A stretch of 64,000 nt of DNA from Omphalotus guepiniiformis (taxonomy: Eukaryota > Basidiomycota > Agaricomycetes > Agaricales > Omphalotaceae): assembly GCA_028554645.1 (NCBI GenBank), contig JAQOOI010000012.1, forward strand, positions 62,001 through 126,000. The letters run 5' to 3'. Below the pieces are notes generated by a model. The model was not told the DNA's origin. It did not search any database and saw nothing but the letters and a program-made list of their open reading frames with translations. Below, in pieces: positions 10,837 to 22,019 of the stretch; positions within the stretch are counted from its first letter, which is position 1, and each line of letters starts with the position of its first letter. A program made the translations under genes and the position numbers.

Positions 10837-13330
10837 GACTACTGCTTAAACGTGTCAGACACTTGCATCACATAAGGAGGAAGTGAGAAACACGATTTTA
10901 TACCCCGAACGAACTATTGAAGTTCTTTTCTTTACTCCGGAGTTGCATGACCCTATGGGCATGCTGTATACCAATATACATACTTAGGTAGTTACAAGCA
11001 ACTGTATACTACATTCGTCCAGTCATGCTTCGCGTGCTGGGGAGGGGACTGCGTCCCGTAGAAATTAGGTAGACAGATCAATAAAACAGATTGTCCAAAC
11101 CTTTACATTAAGGAGCTCTGACAGCTATAGGAGAATCAAATGGTCCGTGCGCAAACAACAGGTTTGAATATTTGAATATTGATGGACATTTGAAAAAAAT
11201 CATGCAAGCCCTGCGTTGCACGCTCTATCTTGCCATTCACCCGATGCCTTTTAGTGAAACGTATACCGCAATCGGGCCAGTACCTAGTTACTGATGAGAG
11301 TTACTAATGAGAACAACAGAACGATGAAAAACATACAAATTACAATGATACATATGGAGGGAGTTACTCGGCATAAGAATGGTCCGAATCTACTAGTACT
11401 CATACCCTTACATGGATGATGGCCATCTATCAGAAGAACGTTGCTACCAGATCCTTTCCAGCCCGAATCGCAAATTCAACCGTCTCAAACCCATTCAACC
11501 CCGACGAATAATATGTACTTTGTTGACCTTGCAGAGCGTTATATTTCGCGTATAACCCACTTGCTAATCCGGAAGTGTTGAAATGAGGGAAATAGTCCCA
11601 GCTTCTTATCGCCTTCACGTTACTTCTGGTGATATTCGGGGAGGAAATACCTGCGCCAGCTTGGACCTCCGATATCGTCGTCACTAACAGGTCTGTTACC
11701 ATATCTAGGGTCAAGTTGCTTCCGATAGAGCCCCAGGAATAAGCCGTGGCAATGTCAGACTCGTTGAATAGACGCAGAAAGGCCACAGGAGCACCGAGGG
11801 GCTCAGCAGGGGTTTGCGCGTAGGTATTCAAATATGCGGTCTGTGTCTCAACGGCAGACGAAAAGTAGGCGGTAATGCCAACTTGAGAAAAGACGTCGAG
11901 TTCATCGGGAGAGAGAGTCATGTTGATTGTTTTCAGAGTGTCGAGCACTGGAGGGAAGGCGAGAACAACGTTGGTGCAGTTTTGTGTCTTGACATTGCCG
12001 GATGTTCCGTTTGTGTATGTAACAATGGGCGTCTCGCCAGTCCGATCTAATACATAGTCATTTTTTGACTTGTTCGAAGCGTAACAAATCTCAATCGACT
12101 TACCTATCTGAGTGACTGTTGCATTGAGATAAATCGGACCGTTAATCGATGTTGCATAATGAACCAATACTTTGTGGAAATCTGGAAAGATCTGCTTTAA
12201 GAATTTCTTTCATTGATACGTGCTTCAGGGCAAATGTTACTTACCGACAATGTACGTCGATGCAATGCCAGCAATGGCTTTGAGGACCTCGGGTGTGAAA
12301 TATTGAAGCATGTAGATCTGTGGAATACACATTTAGCACCCTTGTTTAGATTAGATTTAGATGGCGAGACATACGGCAGGAGTTTGAGAAATATCCCCAT
12401 ATCCGTCTGGCACCATACCAGATTCCATGATGGTCGGAATTGCTAAATATCCTTGTGATGCGAGCCAATCTCCTATGGGTACTGTGTACTCCGTTGGAAC
12501 ACCATTCTGCATACACTCGTCAGACTATGATAGAGTAAAATGCTGAATTCTTACGGTGTATCGCAGGGCAGTATAATTCGGTGCAAACTCCGTCTCCCAA
12601 TACACAGAATATCGTACAAGTTCCGCTGCAATAAGAGCAGTCTCGACCGTATTTGGTTGTGGTCGCGCTGTAACATTAATGGCTTCTTGTCCCGGTCCAT
12701 ACGAGAAATACTTCCAGCCATTCGCAGGAGATATTCCAGGCGTCAGCGGCAGATTGGCTGCTTCGATCAAAGGTAATGTATTCGCCCACGTCTGATTCGC
12801 GAAAAGAATCGCTCCCAGCGGATGATAGACGCTTCTGTATACGAGGAGTATTTATTTCACGGTAACAAGTTACGACTAGCACAAAGAAGGAAGACTCACT
12901 GATCAGGTCCGTCATAATACTCTTGGCATTTTCCTCCTACGCTAGTCTGCTTCTCGAAAATAACCGTGGATATTCCTTTAGCTTCGAGTTCATGTGCAAT
13001 GGTCAGACCGCCGGGCCCTGCGCCTACGATACAGACGGGATTTGAGGAGTGCGCTTGACTAGCACAGGCAGTAGCAGCCATAGCGATGGCGCAGAATGGC
13101 AACAATGGAAAGCCCTTCATGTTGAGACGGAAACAAAGCTGGGGCTTGCTTGGAAATTTGCCTCTCTTTATAGCTAGGGAATTAGCCTCCGCTGCGAATA
13201 GTGTTTCCGAGGTGAGACGTCTCAAGAAGCCGAGATTCCTTTGACATCCGCGAAATTAGGCAAACTTTTGGCCTAGAGCCTGTGGATGTGCGGTAGGTGA
13301 GGCGATCGTAATATCACTGCGGCGAAACTG
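10837..13330. repeat. Tandem duplication, unit A
   Basis: The unit begins at gactactgcttaaacgtgt and contains one complete FAD oxidoreductase gene plus flanks. The same starting sequence recurs at about 13329, opening unit B. Both units end in a gcgaaactgac motif (13320-13330 and 15601-15611). Similarity extends through introns and flanks, so this is a direct segmental duplication, not only a duplicated coding region. Confidence 0.85.
11430..13120 (-). CDS. Secreted FAD-dependent oxidoreductase, copy A
   Basis: A secreted flavoprotein with a dinucleotide-binding (Rossmann) N-terminus. From ATG 13120 it reads MKGFPLLPFCAIAMAATACA (signal peptide), then VCIVGAGPGGLTIAHELEAK (GxGxxG) and EKQTSVGGKCQEYYDG. 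I fixed introns at 12899-12835, 12554-12507 and several below; exons give LVRYSVYWETEFAPNYTALR, PTIMESGMVPDGYGDISQ and YMLQYFTPEVLKAIAGIAS. The C-terminal exon ends GLNGFETVEFAIRAGKDLVA. A 57-nt GTAAGT...TTAG segment near 12105-12050 has no stop and a length divisible by three. I treat it as an intron because it diverges faster between copies than the flanking exons. The substrate is unknown; relatives include beta-cyclopiazonate-dehydrogenase-like and flavin amine-oxidase-like proteins. Confidence 0.83.
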
Positions 13331-15612
13331 ACTACTGCTTAAACGTGTCAGATACTTGCATCACATATGGAGGAAGTGAGAAACACGATTTAATACCCCG
13401 AACGAACTCTTGAAGTTCTTCTTTTCTTTGCTCCGGAGTTGCATGACCTACATTCTTGGGTAGTTTAACTACAAGCGACTGTATACACATTCGTCCAGTC
13501 ATGCTTCGCGTGCTGGAGGGGACTGGGTCCTGTACAGTTTAGGTAGACAGCTCAATAAAAGAGACTGTTAAACCTCTATTGATGTTGTCTGCGCACGAAT
13601 CATTGATTCTTCTATAACGTCGTCAGTTTGAATACTGTATAACACTAAAAATTATCATGCAGGCCCTCCTGCATTGCACGCTCTCTCTTGCCATTCACCC
13701 GATGCCTTATGACGAGCAGTGAAGTTTGTATGGAGTTACTACTTAATGAGAACAATACATGCAAGTTGCATACTATGGATGGAATTACCCGGCGTACGCC
13801 CTAAGAACGGTCCAAAATCTACTTATCTCCTTTATCTCCTTTACATTTTTCAAAAGAACGTTGCCACGAGATCCTTCCCAGCCCGAATCGCAAATTCAAC
13901 CGTCTCAAACCCATTCAACGCCGATGAATAGTATGTACTTTGTTGACCTTGTAGAACATTATATTTCGCGTACAATCCATTTGCTAGTCCGGAAGTGTTG
14001 AAATGAGGGAAATACTCCCAGCCTCTTATCGCCTTCACGTTACTTCCGGTGATGTTCGGGGAAGAAATACCTGCGCCAGCTTGGACCTCCGATATCGTCG
14101 TCACTAACAGGTCTGTTACCATATCTAGGGTCAAGTTGTTTCCGATAGAGCCCCAGGAATAAACCGTGGCAACGTCGGACTCGTTGAATAGACGCAGAAA
14201 GGCCACAGGAGCACCGAGAGGTTCGGCAGGGGCCTGCTGGTAGGTATTCAAGTATGCGGTCTGTGTCTCAACAGCAGACGACCAGTAGGCGGTAATGTCA
14301 ACTTGAGAAAAGACGTCGAGTTCATCGGGAGAGAGATTCAGGTTGACTGCTTTCAGAGTGTCGAGCACTGGAGGGAAGGCGAGAACAACGTTGGTGCAGT
14401 TTTGTGTCTTGACATTGCCGGATGTTCCGTTTGTGTATGTAACAATGGGCGTCTCGCCAGTCCGATCTAATGCATAGTTAATTGACTCGTTCGAAGCGCA
14501 ACAATTCTCATTCGACTCACCAATCTGAGTGACCGTCGCATTGAGATATATCGGACCGTTAATCGTTGTTGCATAATGAACGAATACTTTGTGGAAATCT
14601 GGAGAAAATCCTCTTTTAGGAATTTCCTTTCATTGATGCGTGCTTCAGGCTTACCGACAATGTACATCGATGCAATGCCAGCGAGGGCTTCGAGGACCTC
14701 GGGTGTGAAATATTGAAGCATGTAGATCTGGTGAATACACATTTAGCACCCCTTGTTCAAAATTGAGAGTTAGAGGGCAAGACATACGGCAGGAGTCTGA
14801 GAAATATCCCCATATCCGTATGGCACCATACCAGCTTCCATGATGGTCGGAAGAGCTAAGTATCCTTGTGATGCGAGCCAATCCCCCATGGGTACTGTGT
14901 ACTCCACAGGAACACCATTCTGAGTACACTTGTCAGACAATGAGAGAGTGTAAGATGATAATATTATCTTACGGTGTATCGCAAGGCAGTGTAATTTGGT
15001 GCAAATTTTGTCTCCCAGTACACCGAGTATCGTACAAGTTCCGCTGCAATAAGGGCAGCCTCAGCGGTATTTGGTTGGGGTTGCGCTGTAACATTATTGG
15101 CCTCTTCTCCCGGCCCATATAACCAAAACTTCCAGCCATTCGCAGGAGATATTCCAGGCGTTAGCGGCAGATTGGCTGCTTCGATCAGTGGTAATGTATT
15201 CGCATAAGTCTGATTCGTGAAAAGAAGCGCTCCCAGAGGATGATAGACGCTTCTGTACTAGGAGTCAGTAATTCACGGTACCAAGTTACGTCTCACACAA
15301 GACTCACTGGTCAGGTCCGTCATAATACTCTTGGCATTTTCCTCCTACGCTAGTTTGCTTCTCGAAAATAACAGTGGATATTCCTTTAGCTTCGAGTTCA
15401 TGTGCTATGGTCAGACCGCCAGGCCCTGCGCCTACGATGCAGACGGGGTTCGGGGACTGTACTTGGCTAGCACAGGCAGTCGCAGCTATAGCAATGGCGC
15501 AGAATGGCAACAATGGAAAGCCCTTCATGGTGAAGACGGAAACAGAGGTGGGGTTTCCTTGGAATTCGCCTCTCTTTAAAGCTGCGGATTTAGCCTCCGC
15601 TGCGAAACTGAC
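13329..15612. repeat. Tandem duplication, unit B
   Basis: This is the second copy of the unit that starts at 10837. It is about 200 bp shorter. The main difference lies upstream of the gene, where unit A has about 125 bp between ctgcga-like microhomologies (about 13193-13320) that are missing in B. Substitutions and small indels are scattered through the rest, so the duplication is not brand new. Confidence 0.85.
13850..15528 (-). CDS. Secreted FAD-dependent oxidoreductase, copy B
   Basis: This is the tandem paralogue of the gene at 11430-13120, with the same exon plan. ATG 15528 opens a signal peptide (MKGFPLLPFCAIAIAATACA), the FAD motif GAGPGGLTIAHELEAKG and GGKCQEYYDGPDQ. The C-terminal exon ends at 13850 in AGKDLVATFF. 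No frame-disrupting change was found in the exons I followed. The in-frame intron of copy A is 54 nt here (GTGAGT...TTAG), three bases shorter, and it too has no stop. Substitutions between copies include W/F and K/E changes (ITAYWSS versus ITAYFSS), so both copies appear maintained. The product should enter the secretory pathway. The substrate is not deducible. Confidence 0.82.
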
Positions 15613-16187
15613 AATGATGTCCTATAAACAAGGGCGACAGGAGTATCATATACCGCCACAAAAACATGAAAAAATCAATGGCATGAGGTAAGCTGTGACG
15701 GACGAAGGAAACGTTCAACATATATCGCGACAGCTCTAAGAATACAGCACGGCCATAGATCAGCGAGCGCTGAACATAAAGAGCAACGGTAGGCAAAGAC
15801 CGATGATGCAAGGCCTTTCACGTCCCAATTGATTTGTCTAGTTCGGTCTGGTAGAATCGAAGAGTGGCGGCGCACATATGGAGAGTGCGAGAAATGCCTC
15901 GGACCATCTTCCGTGGTACGGATTTGTGGTGTATCAATCAGATGCAGCGTTCCCGCTTTATATGACATTGTCATTGGTCGAGAACCGATTGTAAGCCGAT
16001 TGTATCTGTTCCTACCCCGACCTCGAGATGTGTGTTTCAAAGGTATACCACGCCTGCGAATCAAGGGAACCGGTACCTTTACAGGACCAAATAAGCACTT
16101 TGATAGAGCATTGAACTAGATGTACACGCACGGAACAAAAACCGCTCTGTGAGCATACCCAAACACAAACACTCATCATATCCGCAT
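15613..16187. other. Intergenic region upstream of FAD copy B and downstream of APN1
   Basis: This separates the promoter of the second oxidoreductase from the 3' end of APN1. Frames here are open by chance, with no domain or intron structure that I recognise. Confidence 0.4.
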
Positions 16188-18072
16188 TCAGTTCGCCGCA
16201 TCTCTATATATACTATCATCATCACTGGATCCCTCCATCTTTTGCTTTTCTTTCTTGCTGATCCCCCTAGCTTTTGTACTTGTTTTCCCAATCTCTCTCC
16301 TTTTCGCCTTCTCCTTTTTAGCATCCTCCTCACCTGCAGCGGCTTGAACCAGGCCTCTAATCGCATCCGCAAAACGTTCCAATTCGCTTTCACCTTCGAC
16401 GACTATAGGATCATTCTGCAATGTAATCGCCTTCCCGTCCATCTCTGCGTTCGTCGTAGAAGACGATAATGACAGCGAATTCAAAACTTCAATCTCTTTC
16501 TTCCATACATCCCAATTCTTGCTAGTCCCTTCGTGGCTGGGAGTCTCTAGAACGAGCGCAATGTCTTTCACTCTCGGGTCTGTGAGAATATGTGCGAACG
16601 CGCGCAAGGAGAGATGACCCCTGCAAGGAAAATCGTGGTCAATATACTTCATACAAATTGGGCGCACAAGTGGTCTAGATGGTGAACAGTAACAGAAGAA
16701 GTGGTGCGAATGCAGTACTTACAAACCAACGTTCTCATGACGGTCCTTTTTTGAACCGCATACAGTCTTGGAATCATTGATATGCATCCCGCGAAGATGT
16801 TTTAATCCAACGTGATTATCTAATGCTTGAACTGGAAGGCGGTAAGAATGCGCTCTCGAGATGCTGAAAATTATACTCACGTGCCGCACTATGAATGAAA
16901 CATGATTGAGTTGATTATAGAGTAGTTTGTACGGACAGATACGTACTCCCAGCCTTCCTTGGTACGAATATCATAGCCCTGTGATCAGATTTCGGATAAG
17001 GCAAATGGGATCGCATATTCCATAGATTACCCACTGCAGAGAACATATGACCTTTTAAAGAGATCATTAGGTGTATTGCAAAAGCAGGTGCATCAAACAC
17101 GTACAGGTATCTAGACACACTCCAACGCGAGTCTTGTCGTCCACCTGGCGTATGATCTCGCCCAACTCAGCGAAATCAGATCCGATGACATTGCCTGCGC
17201 CAGCCTTGTACCAATGGTAAGATTCCACTCATAAGCAACAGGAGCAGGAACCGCTGGCCCACCATGTTTTCCAATACAGCGACAACCTTGGATCCCGGCG
17301 TCTCACGATGGTAACGGTTGATACATTGAGCTATATGCTGAATAGAAACAGCGCGCTCTGCAGTGCCGACAGTTGAACCTGGGCTGAGGAGGGTGGCGTA
17401 AACAAAGATTCGAATTATAGGGGAAAAAGCACCGACGTACTGGAAGTTGCACTGCTCCAGGCCAAGCAACTCGCACCGCTTGAGATCGTCCAAAAAGCAC
17501 TGATACGACCTCTCCCGCTTCTCACTGCATGTAATAGTCATGTAAACCAGTGACAAGTGATAAAAAGAACGAAACAAAACTGACTCGTCCGGATTCCCCA
17601 AGTTGATAAGATAATTCCCATGCGGAATAACATGTTTCGGGTCGTATGACAACTCGTGCATGCGCATCTTGAAAGACGCAATGGACTCTTCAGAGAGTGG
17701 AGGTGATGACCATTTTCGTTGAGATTTTAGAAACAGTGCGAACGCGTTGGCACTATTAAGGGAAATCAATGATATACTTAATTCAAACGAGATCCAAACG
17801 TACCCAAGCTTCGCAGCGTTCAGAACGCTATTCTTTATGCCACCTGCACAAGATACGTGTGCTCCGACCTTCCACTCGCTTTTGACGCGTGTCGGAAAGG
17901 TGGCAAGATCAATGTCGTTCCCGTTATCAGCAACCTTCCTTTTCGTCCTCGCCTTTGAAGATGTCCCTGCGGCCTTTACTGAGCTTGTACCTAATGCTAG
18001 TATGAGAGCTAAAATTGAATCAGAAGGAAGATCTGACGCACCCATTGCCTCTGAAACAAACGCTGCTTCCAT
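16188..18072 (-). CDS. APN1: AP endonuclease 1, endonuclease IV family
   Basis: A zinc-dependent TIM-barrel endonuclease that incises DNA 5' to abasic sites in base-excision repair. The minus-strand exons contain [20 protein letters not shown], a segment [100 protein letters not shown] and IALVLETP. These cover the metal-binding His, Glu and Asp positions of the family. The Lys/Arg-rich tail ([12 protein letters not shown]) suggests nuclear targeting. ATG 18072 gives [11 protein letters not shown]; a short additional 5' exon near 18165 is possible. APN1 is divergent from COA1, with about 260 bp between the starts. Confidence 0.92.
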
Positions 18073-18335
18073 CTCCTCCACAGATATATTGGACCTTCTT
18101 GCAAGCCTACTTGAGCGCCGCTTTCCAGTAGTGGTGCTGCCTTGTACGCTTCATAGCCATATTGAACGGAATTTCTCGATGTAAAAGTGAGGAATTGCGA
18201 TACCAGCTGGTTTCTCTGGAGGCAAAGCGAAACATGATCAGACGTGACGTGACGGTCACGTTTCCAGAGAAGATGATGACTAAGCGGGCACCACCACTAC
18301 AGCCAGAATTCGTTCAACGCCTTCACAGAGCGGTC
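18073..18335. promoter_or_regulatory. Shared divergent promoter region of APN1 and COA1
   Basis: The APN1 and COA1 starts face away from each other across about 260 bp, so any promoter elements must be shared or overlapping. I see no clear TATA box. The position is seen in the sequence; co-regulation is inferred. Confidence 0.5.
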
Positions 18336-19168
18336 ATGTCGGCGATTACTTGCCTCAGGACTTTCAGGTCGTCTGTGTCAAGGAATTTGTATCTGGTATG
18401 CTGCAGGAACCTTTCTACTACTTCTCGCTCAACCACTTCGCAAGAACCTGAAGTCACTGTTTTCTCCGGAACCTCGCGACCTCGACCGTACCACAAAAAA
18501 CACCCTCCTCCAGTCAGGCGAGACTTACCTCAGATAAAGGTATTTGGAGAATCTCAGATTTTTACTTCTTTGACTAATTGATTCTGGCTTGTTTAGAACA
18601 GCTGGCCGCTCATCCTTGGTTTTGCAGCTGTCGGAGTTGCTGGTTGGGCGGCGTTTCTGACATATGTGACGAACCAAGAGAAGATTTCCAGTTCGGTTAT
18701 GAAGCAAGTGATGAGATCTTTGAGAAGTGATGAGAAGCTCCGTGCAGTGTTGGGAGATGCGATTAGACCGCAGCCAGAATGGTGGTTAAATGGAGACCCA
18801 AGGATAATTGGTTCGATTAGTCATTAATCCTGGCCATTAGACATGCCGTCTAATGATGTTTTTTCTTTCTGGTATAGATTAGTACGATGCAGGGAAATAT
18901 CGATATCAGTTTCAGGATCAAAGGGTCAGAAGGTGTGTTGAAACGCCAACTCTTTCAAAGTCTTCTCCCGCTCATGATGGCTCAGGCTCCGGCACCGTAT
19001 ACTTTACTAGCATTCGCCAGGAGAAGGGCTTACCGTTCACCATAAGTACGTCCACCTTCCCTGAAATCCTTGCAAACATTAAGCACCTTGTTACCCCACG
19101 CAGTACGCTTCAAAGTTATCGCGGACGATGGTACCGTCACGAACATTGATTCGGAGACACCTCACTAA
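18336..19168 (+). CDS. COA1: Cytochrome c oxidase assembly factor COA1
   Basis: Mitochondrial inner-membrane factor needed for early COX1 maturation in complex IV assembly. I chose ATG 18336 because it opens an Arg/Ser-rich presequence (MSAITCLRTFRSSVSRNLYL). Exon 1 reaches PPVRRDLPQIK. After an intron the protein reads NSWPLILGFAAVGVAGWAAF (membrane helix), then VMRSLRSDEKLRAVLGDAIR and QPEWWLNGDPRIIG. Later exons give MQGNIDISFRIKGSEG, SGTVYFTSIRQEKGLPFT and RFKVIADDGTV, ending at 19168. Order and spacing match the COA1 family. The intron after DPRIIGS is odd: no GT...AG choice keeps the frame, and it is bounded by a 7-bp direct repeat (gattagt at 18815 and 18877). Confidence 0.9.
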
Positions 19169-19812
19169 TGAATCTGTAACATCATATATACACTTGTATG
19201 TGGTCCACTGTTCCGCTGATTATACCATCTAGCTAACTTTGATGCGTTGATCCCAGAAACAAGTATAATATTGGGAATATCGCATGCAGTGCGACCGGTC
19301 TACCTTACGTTCCGCAACTTGGAATTCACTCTGCCGATCTGCTCGTGTAAATGTAAAAACACGTCGACCCCATACATCAACCTGAATACAACGGTTCGCA
19401 AAGCATATTCTTTGTACGGCTGGGTTGTCTTCTCTGAGGTCTTGACCAGGAAAGTAATCTCGAACAACGAAATATTGGACTTGATCCGGAAGCTAGGACA
19501 ACAAAGTATATTAGGCAGCTACTGATTACAGGAGCGGAATTATAAGAGAAAGCAATGATTATAAAGTGGTATTATATCTTGCGGTACATTAGAAGAAATA
19601 CATGTTTGCGGTCATAGCTATTCATCTAATAGCTTCATACAGTGGCCGTTGCTCCCGTTGAAGTTATTCGTAGGACGGACTCTCAAGTCTCCATAGCCTA
19701 ACCTTCGTTATTTCTTGGCATAAAGCCTTGGAATCGAAGCCTGCTCAATCGAGAAATTCTCAATACACGCTGTACCGCAGCATCTCACCGCATACAGCGG
19801 CCGTCTCGTGCG
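19169..19812. other. Intergenic region between COA1 and the second seven-helix gene
   Basis: The two genes converge on this stretch. A plus-strand frame at 19247-19525 has no recognisable feature. The region probably contains the two 3' untranslated regions. Confidence 0.4.
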
Positions 19813-21249
19813 CTACACCGGGCTCTGCGACCTGCTTCCAATATTGACCACCACTGGCCACAAGACGGAATCGGCTGCAGATGCAGGTGATGCTACCTGA
19901 TTGAAAGTACCCCGGGATATCGTCTGTAAACTGGAGTTGCCCTGCGGAAGAGCACGAAGTGACGTGTGGGTGCATCCTCCTGTAAGTCCCAAAGTCACTC
20001 GGACAATTATCAACAAGAATACGAGTCCCTAAGTCTTGAAGGTGAGACGAAGAGGCTATTATGAAGAAATGGAAAATACTCACAACTACTTGCGGCAGCT
20101 AGTAAACGTTAATGCTAAGGTCAGTATGCTGTTGTTCGAAGTAATCGGACCAATAAAAGCTCACAGAGTCGAGGAAAATGATGGTGTATTCTATCTTGGC
20201 AGCGTACAACGCAAGAGAAATGATGAGAAAAACAGAATTGAGAATCCCGGACTCCACGATAACTCTTCCAGCAAAAATGGTAGCACGGGGATTGCCTGGC
20301 TCCATGACCTTTTGCGTGAAAGATTCGTCCGATTCATCATTCGTACTTACACCAGCTGAAAATCTTCTGACACGTCGACGCAACCACCAAATCCGAACTG
20401 CGATGAGCCCTGCAAAATGAACAATTCAATTGTAAGTTTTAAACGGATAAAGTATAGAAAAAATTTACCCGTCCATCCAGCGTTTGTCAGAAGCGTCAAA
20501 GCGAAAAGAGTGATGAAATAGGTTCCGAGCTTGCCGGTGTAAGGATCTGCTCCGGTCGGAGAGTGCGCAAGATTATTAATGGTCGCAATTCCTACAGCCG
20601 CAGAATAGACAGCGAAATCATTCATGGGTATGTTATTGTTTAGGATTACAAGTCACGTACCCGCACTCGCTCCAAAGCACAGATATAGTGGAACCATCAC
20701 GAGTAAATTACCATCCCAGATTGCGTTAGCTCGGTATAACTAGGAAAGCTAAGAGTCAGAAGATTGTATTGAAGAACAGGAATAGCACTTGCAGCGAACG
20801 CATCTCCGACTAGAGTCTGAAGATAGTATGCAGCCACCGAGACTACATTTGGCGTTGAGCTGAAGTCAGCGAGGTCCTCCGAGGCATTCCCTTGGTGGTA
20901 GATGAAGGCATACAAAATTCTTCTAAAGTTCACCCCGATGTGCTAGGGACCAAAAGGTTTCAAAGTAAACATGTATTCGCACCAGACAAGGCGGCTTCAC
21001 TCACCATTGAAGCAAAAATCATCATCAAAATCGAAACAGTCAAGACCTTCACTGCTCCTACAGAGTCAATCAAAAGCCGTCTCCAGCGCTGTCGAATGAT
21101 AATAATCGAAATAATGAATAGGAGAATATGTAGACCTTCAAGACGAGAAGATTGGTGAAAACACGTTTTGACAAAAACACTTTGAACTCACCGTATAGCA
21201 CCGACTCTATGAACAAGGCAATCAAACAGATTTCATCGAACCCTATCAT
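19813..21249 (-). CDS. Seven-helix membrane protein of the expanded Agaricomycete receptor-like family (normal-CpG copy)
   Basis: This is a second member of the family seen at 806-2227. From ATG 21249 it reads MIGFDEICLIALFIESVLYG, then after an intron LHILLFIISIIIIRQRWRRL, and later RRILYAFIYHQGNASEDLAD, VSVAAYYLQTLVGDAFA, TYFITLFALTLLTNAGWTG, VESGILNSVFLIISLALYAA and GLVFLLIIVRVTLGL. These correspond to the helices and the terminal LIIVRVxLG motif of the family. The hydrophilic tail ends at 19813. A signalling or sensory role is inferred only from topology. CpG is ordinary here, which makes it a useful comparison for the depleted paralogue. Some internal exon edges are approximate. Confidence 0.75.
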
Positions 21250-21674
21250 CGCTACTTTCTTGACCAGGACCAGGGGGTGTGAGCTTGACTCCAATGGAGG
21301 GCGATGTGGTCAAACTCTTCTGCGAGTCTCTAAGGGAAAAGTAGAGGGGTGCCCGCACATAAGGGCTGTGTGAAGAAGACTTTTACGAAACTTATATAGA
21401 TGCCTGTAGACCCAATCATAATGAACTTATGTGAGATCCCACCTTCCATCATTCTGCCAGCGCTAATCTGAATATAACAAGTATTGTATATCCGGATGAC
21501 AAGCACTTCTCCGCTCTAAACCAATCTCCGTCTGATATTCTTACGAAAATATTCCCCATGGAGAGACTCTCGTGGCTAGGACTCCGAGTCACCTGCGTCG
21601 AAAACTCAGGATGTTTGCGTAGATTGAAGAAGAATGTAGAAGGTCAGGTTATACCGATACTACGATGAGGAGGG

Positions 21675-21705
<31 letters not shown>
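21675..21705. repeat. Homopolymer of 31 A
   Basis: An uninterrupted run of A at 21675-21705, in intergenic sequence. It could be a microsatellite or the tail of an old retrotransposed copy. I see no flanking duplication or recognisable retroelement upstream of it. Confidence 0.9.
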
Positions 21706-21708
<3 letters not shown>

Positions 21709-22019
21709 TTTACAGAAGGTGAAAAAGACAACGAGAAACGCTTCAAGTTGCAGCTGCCGACTACAACGGTGTCACGTAAAGAACCTTGCGGTAGAAATTG
21801 CCTGCCGGACGGCCCGGACTACCCACTTTCTTTACTAGTTTACCCTCTTCCAAGTAACATTCGTGTACAGTAGTACAGCTTCCTTTCTATATCGCGCATA
21901 AAACACAAATCAATCGTCCATTCTTCAACCATCCGATCTCAGTGGCAACATCAAGGTGCAGAACAGAGGCTGACTGTACGATCTCCGACGGCGGGGTAGG
22001 TAAGCCTAAAAATCATACT

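Noticed and set aside
9870..15528. A dikaritin-type RiPP cluster
   Set aside because: There is no UstYa/DUF3328 gene and no aromatic residue in the repeats. I kept only a low-interest note.
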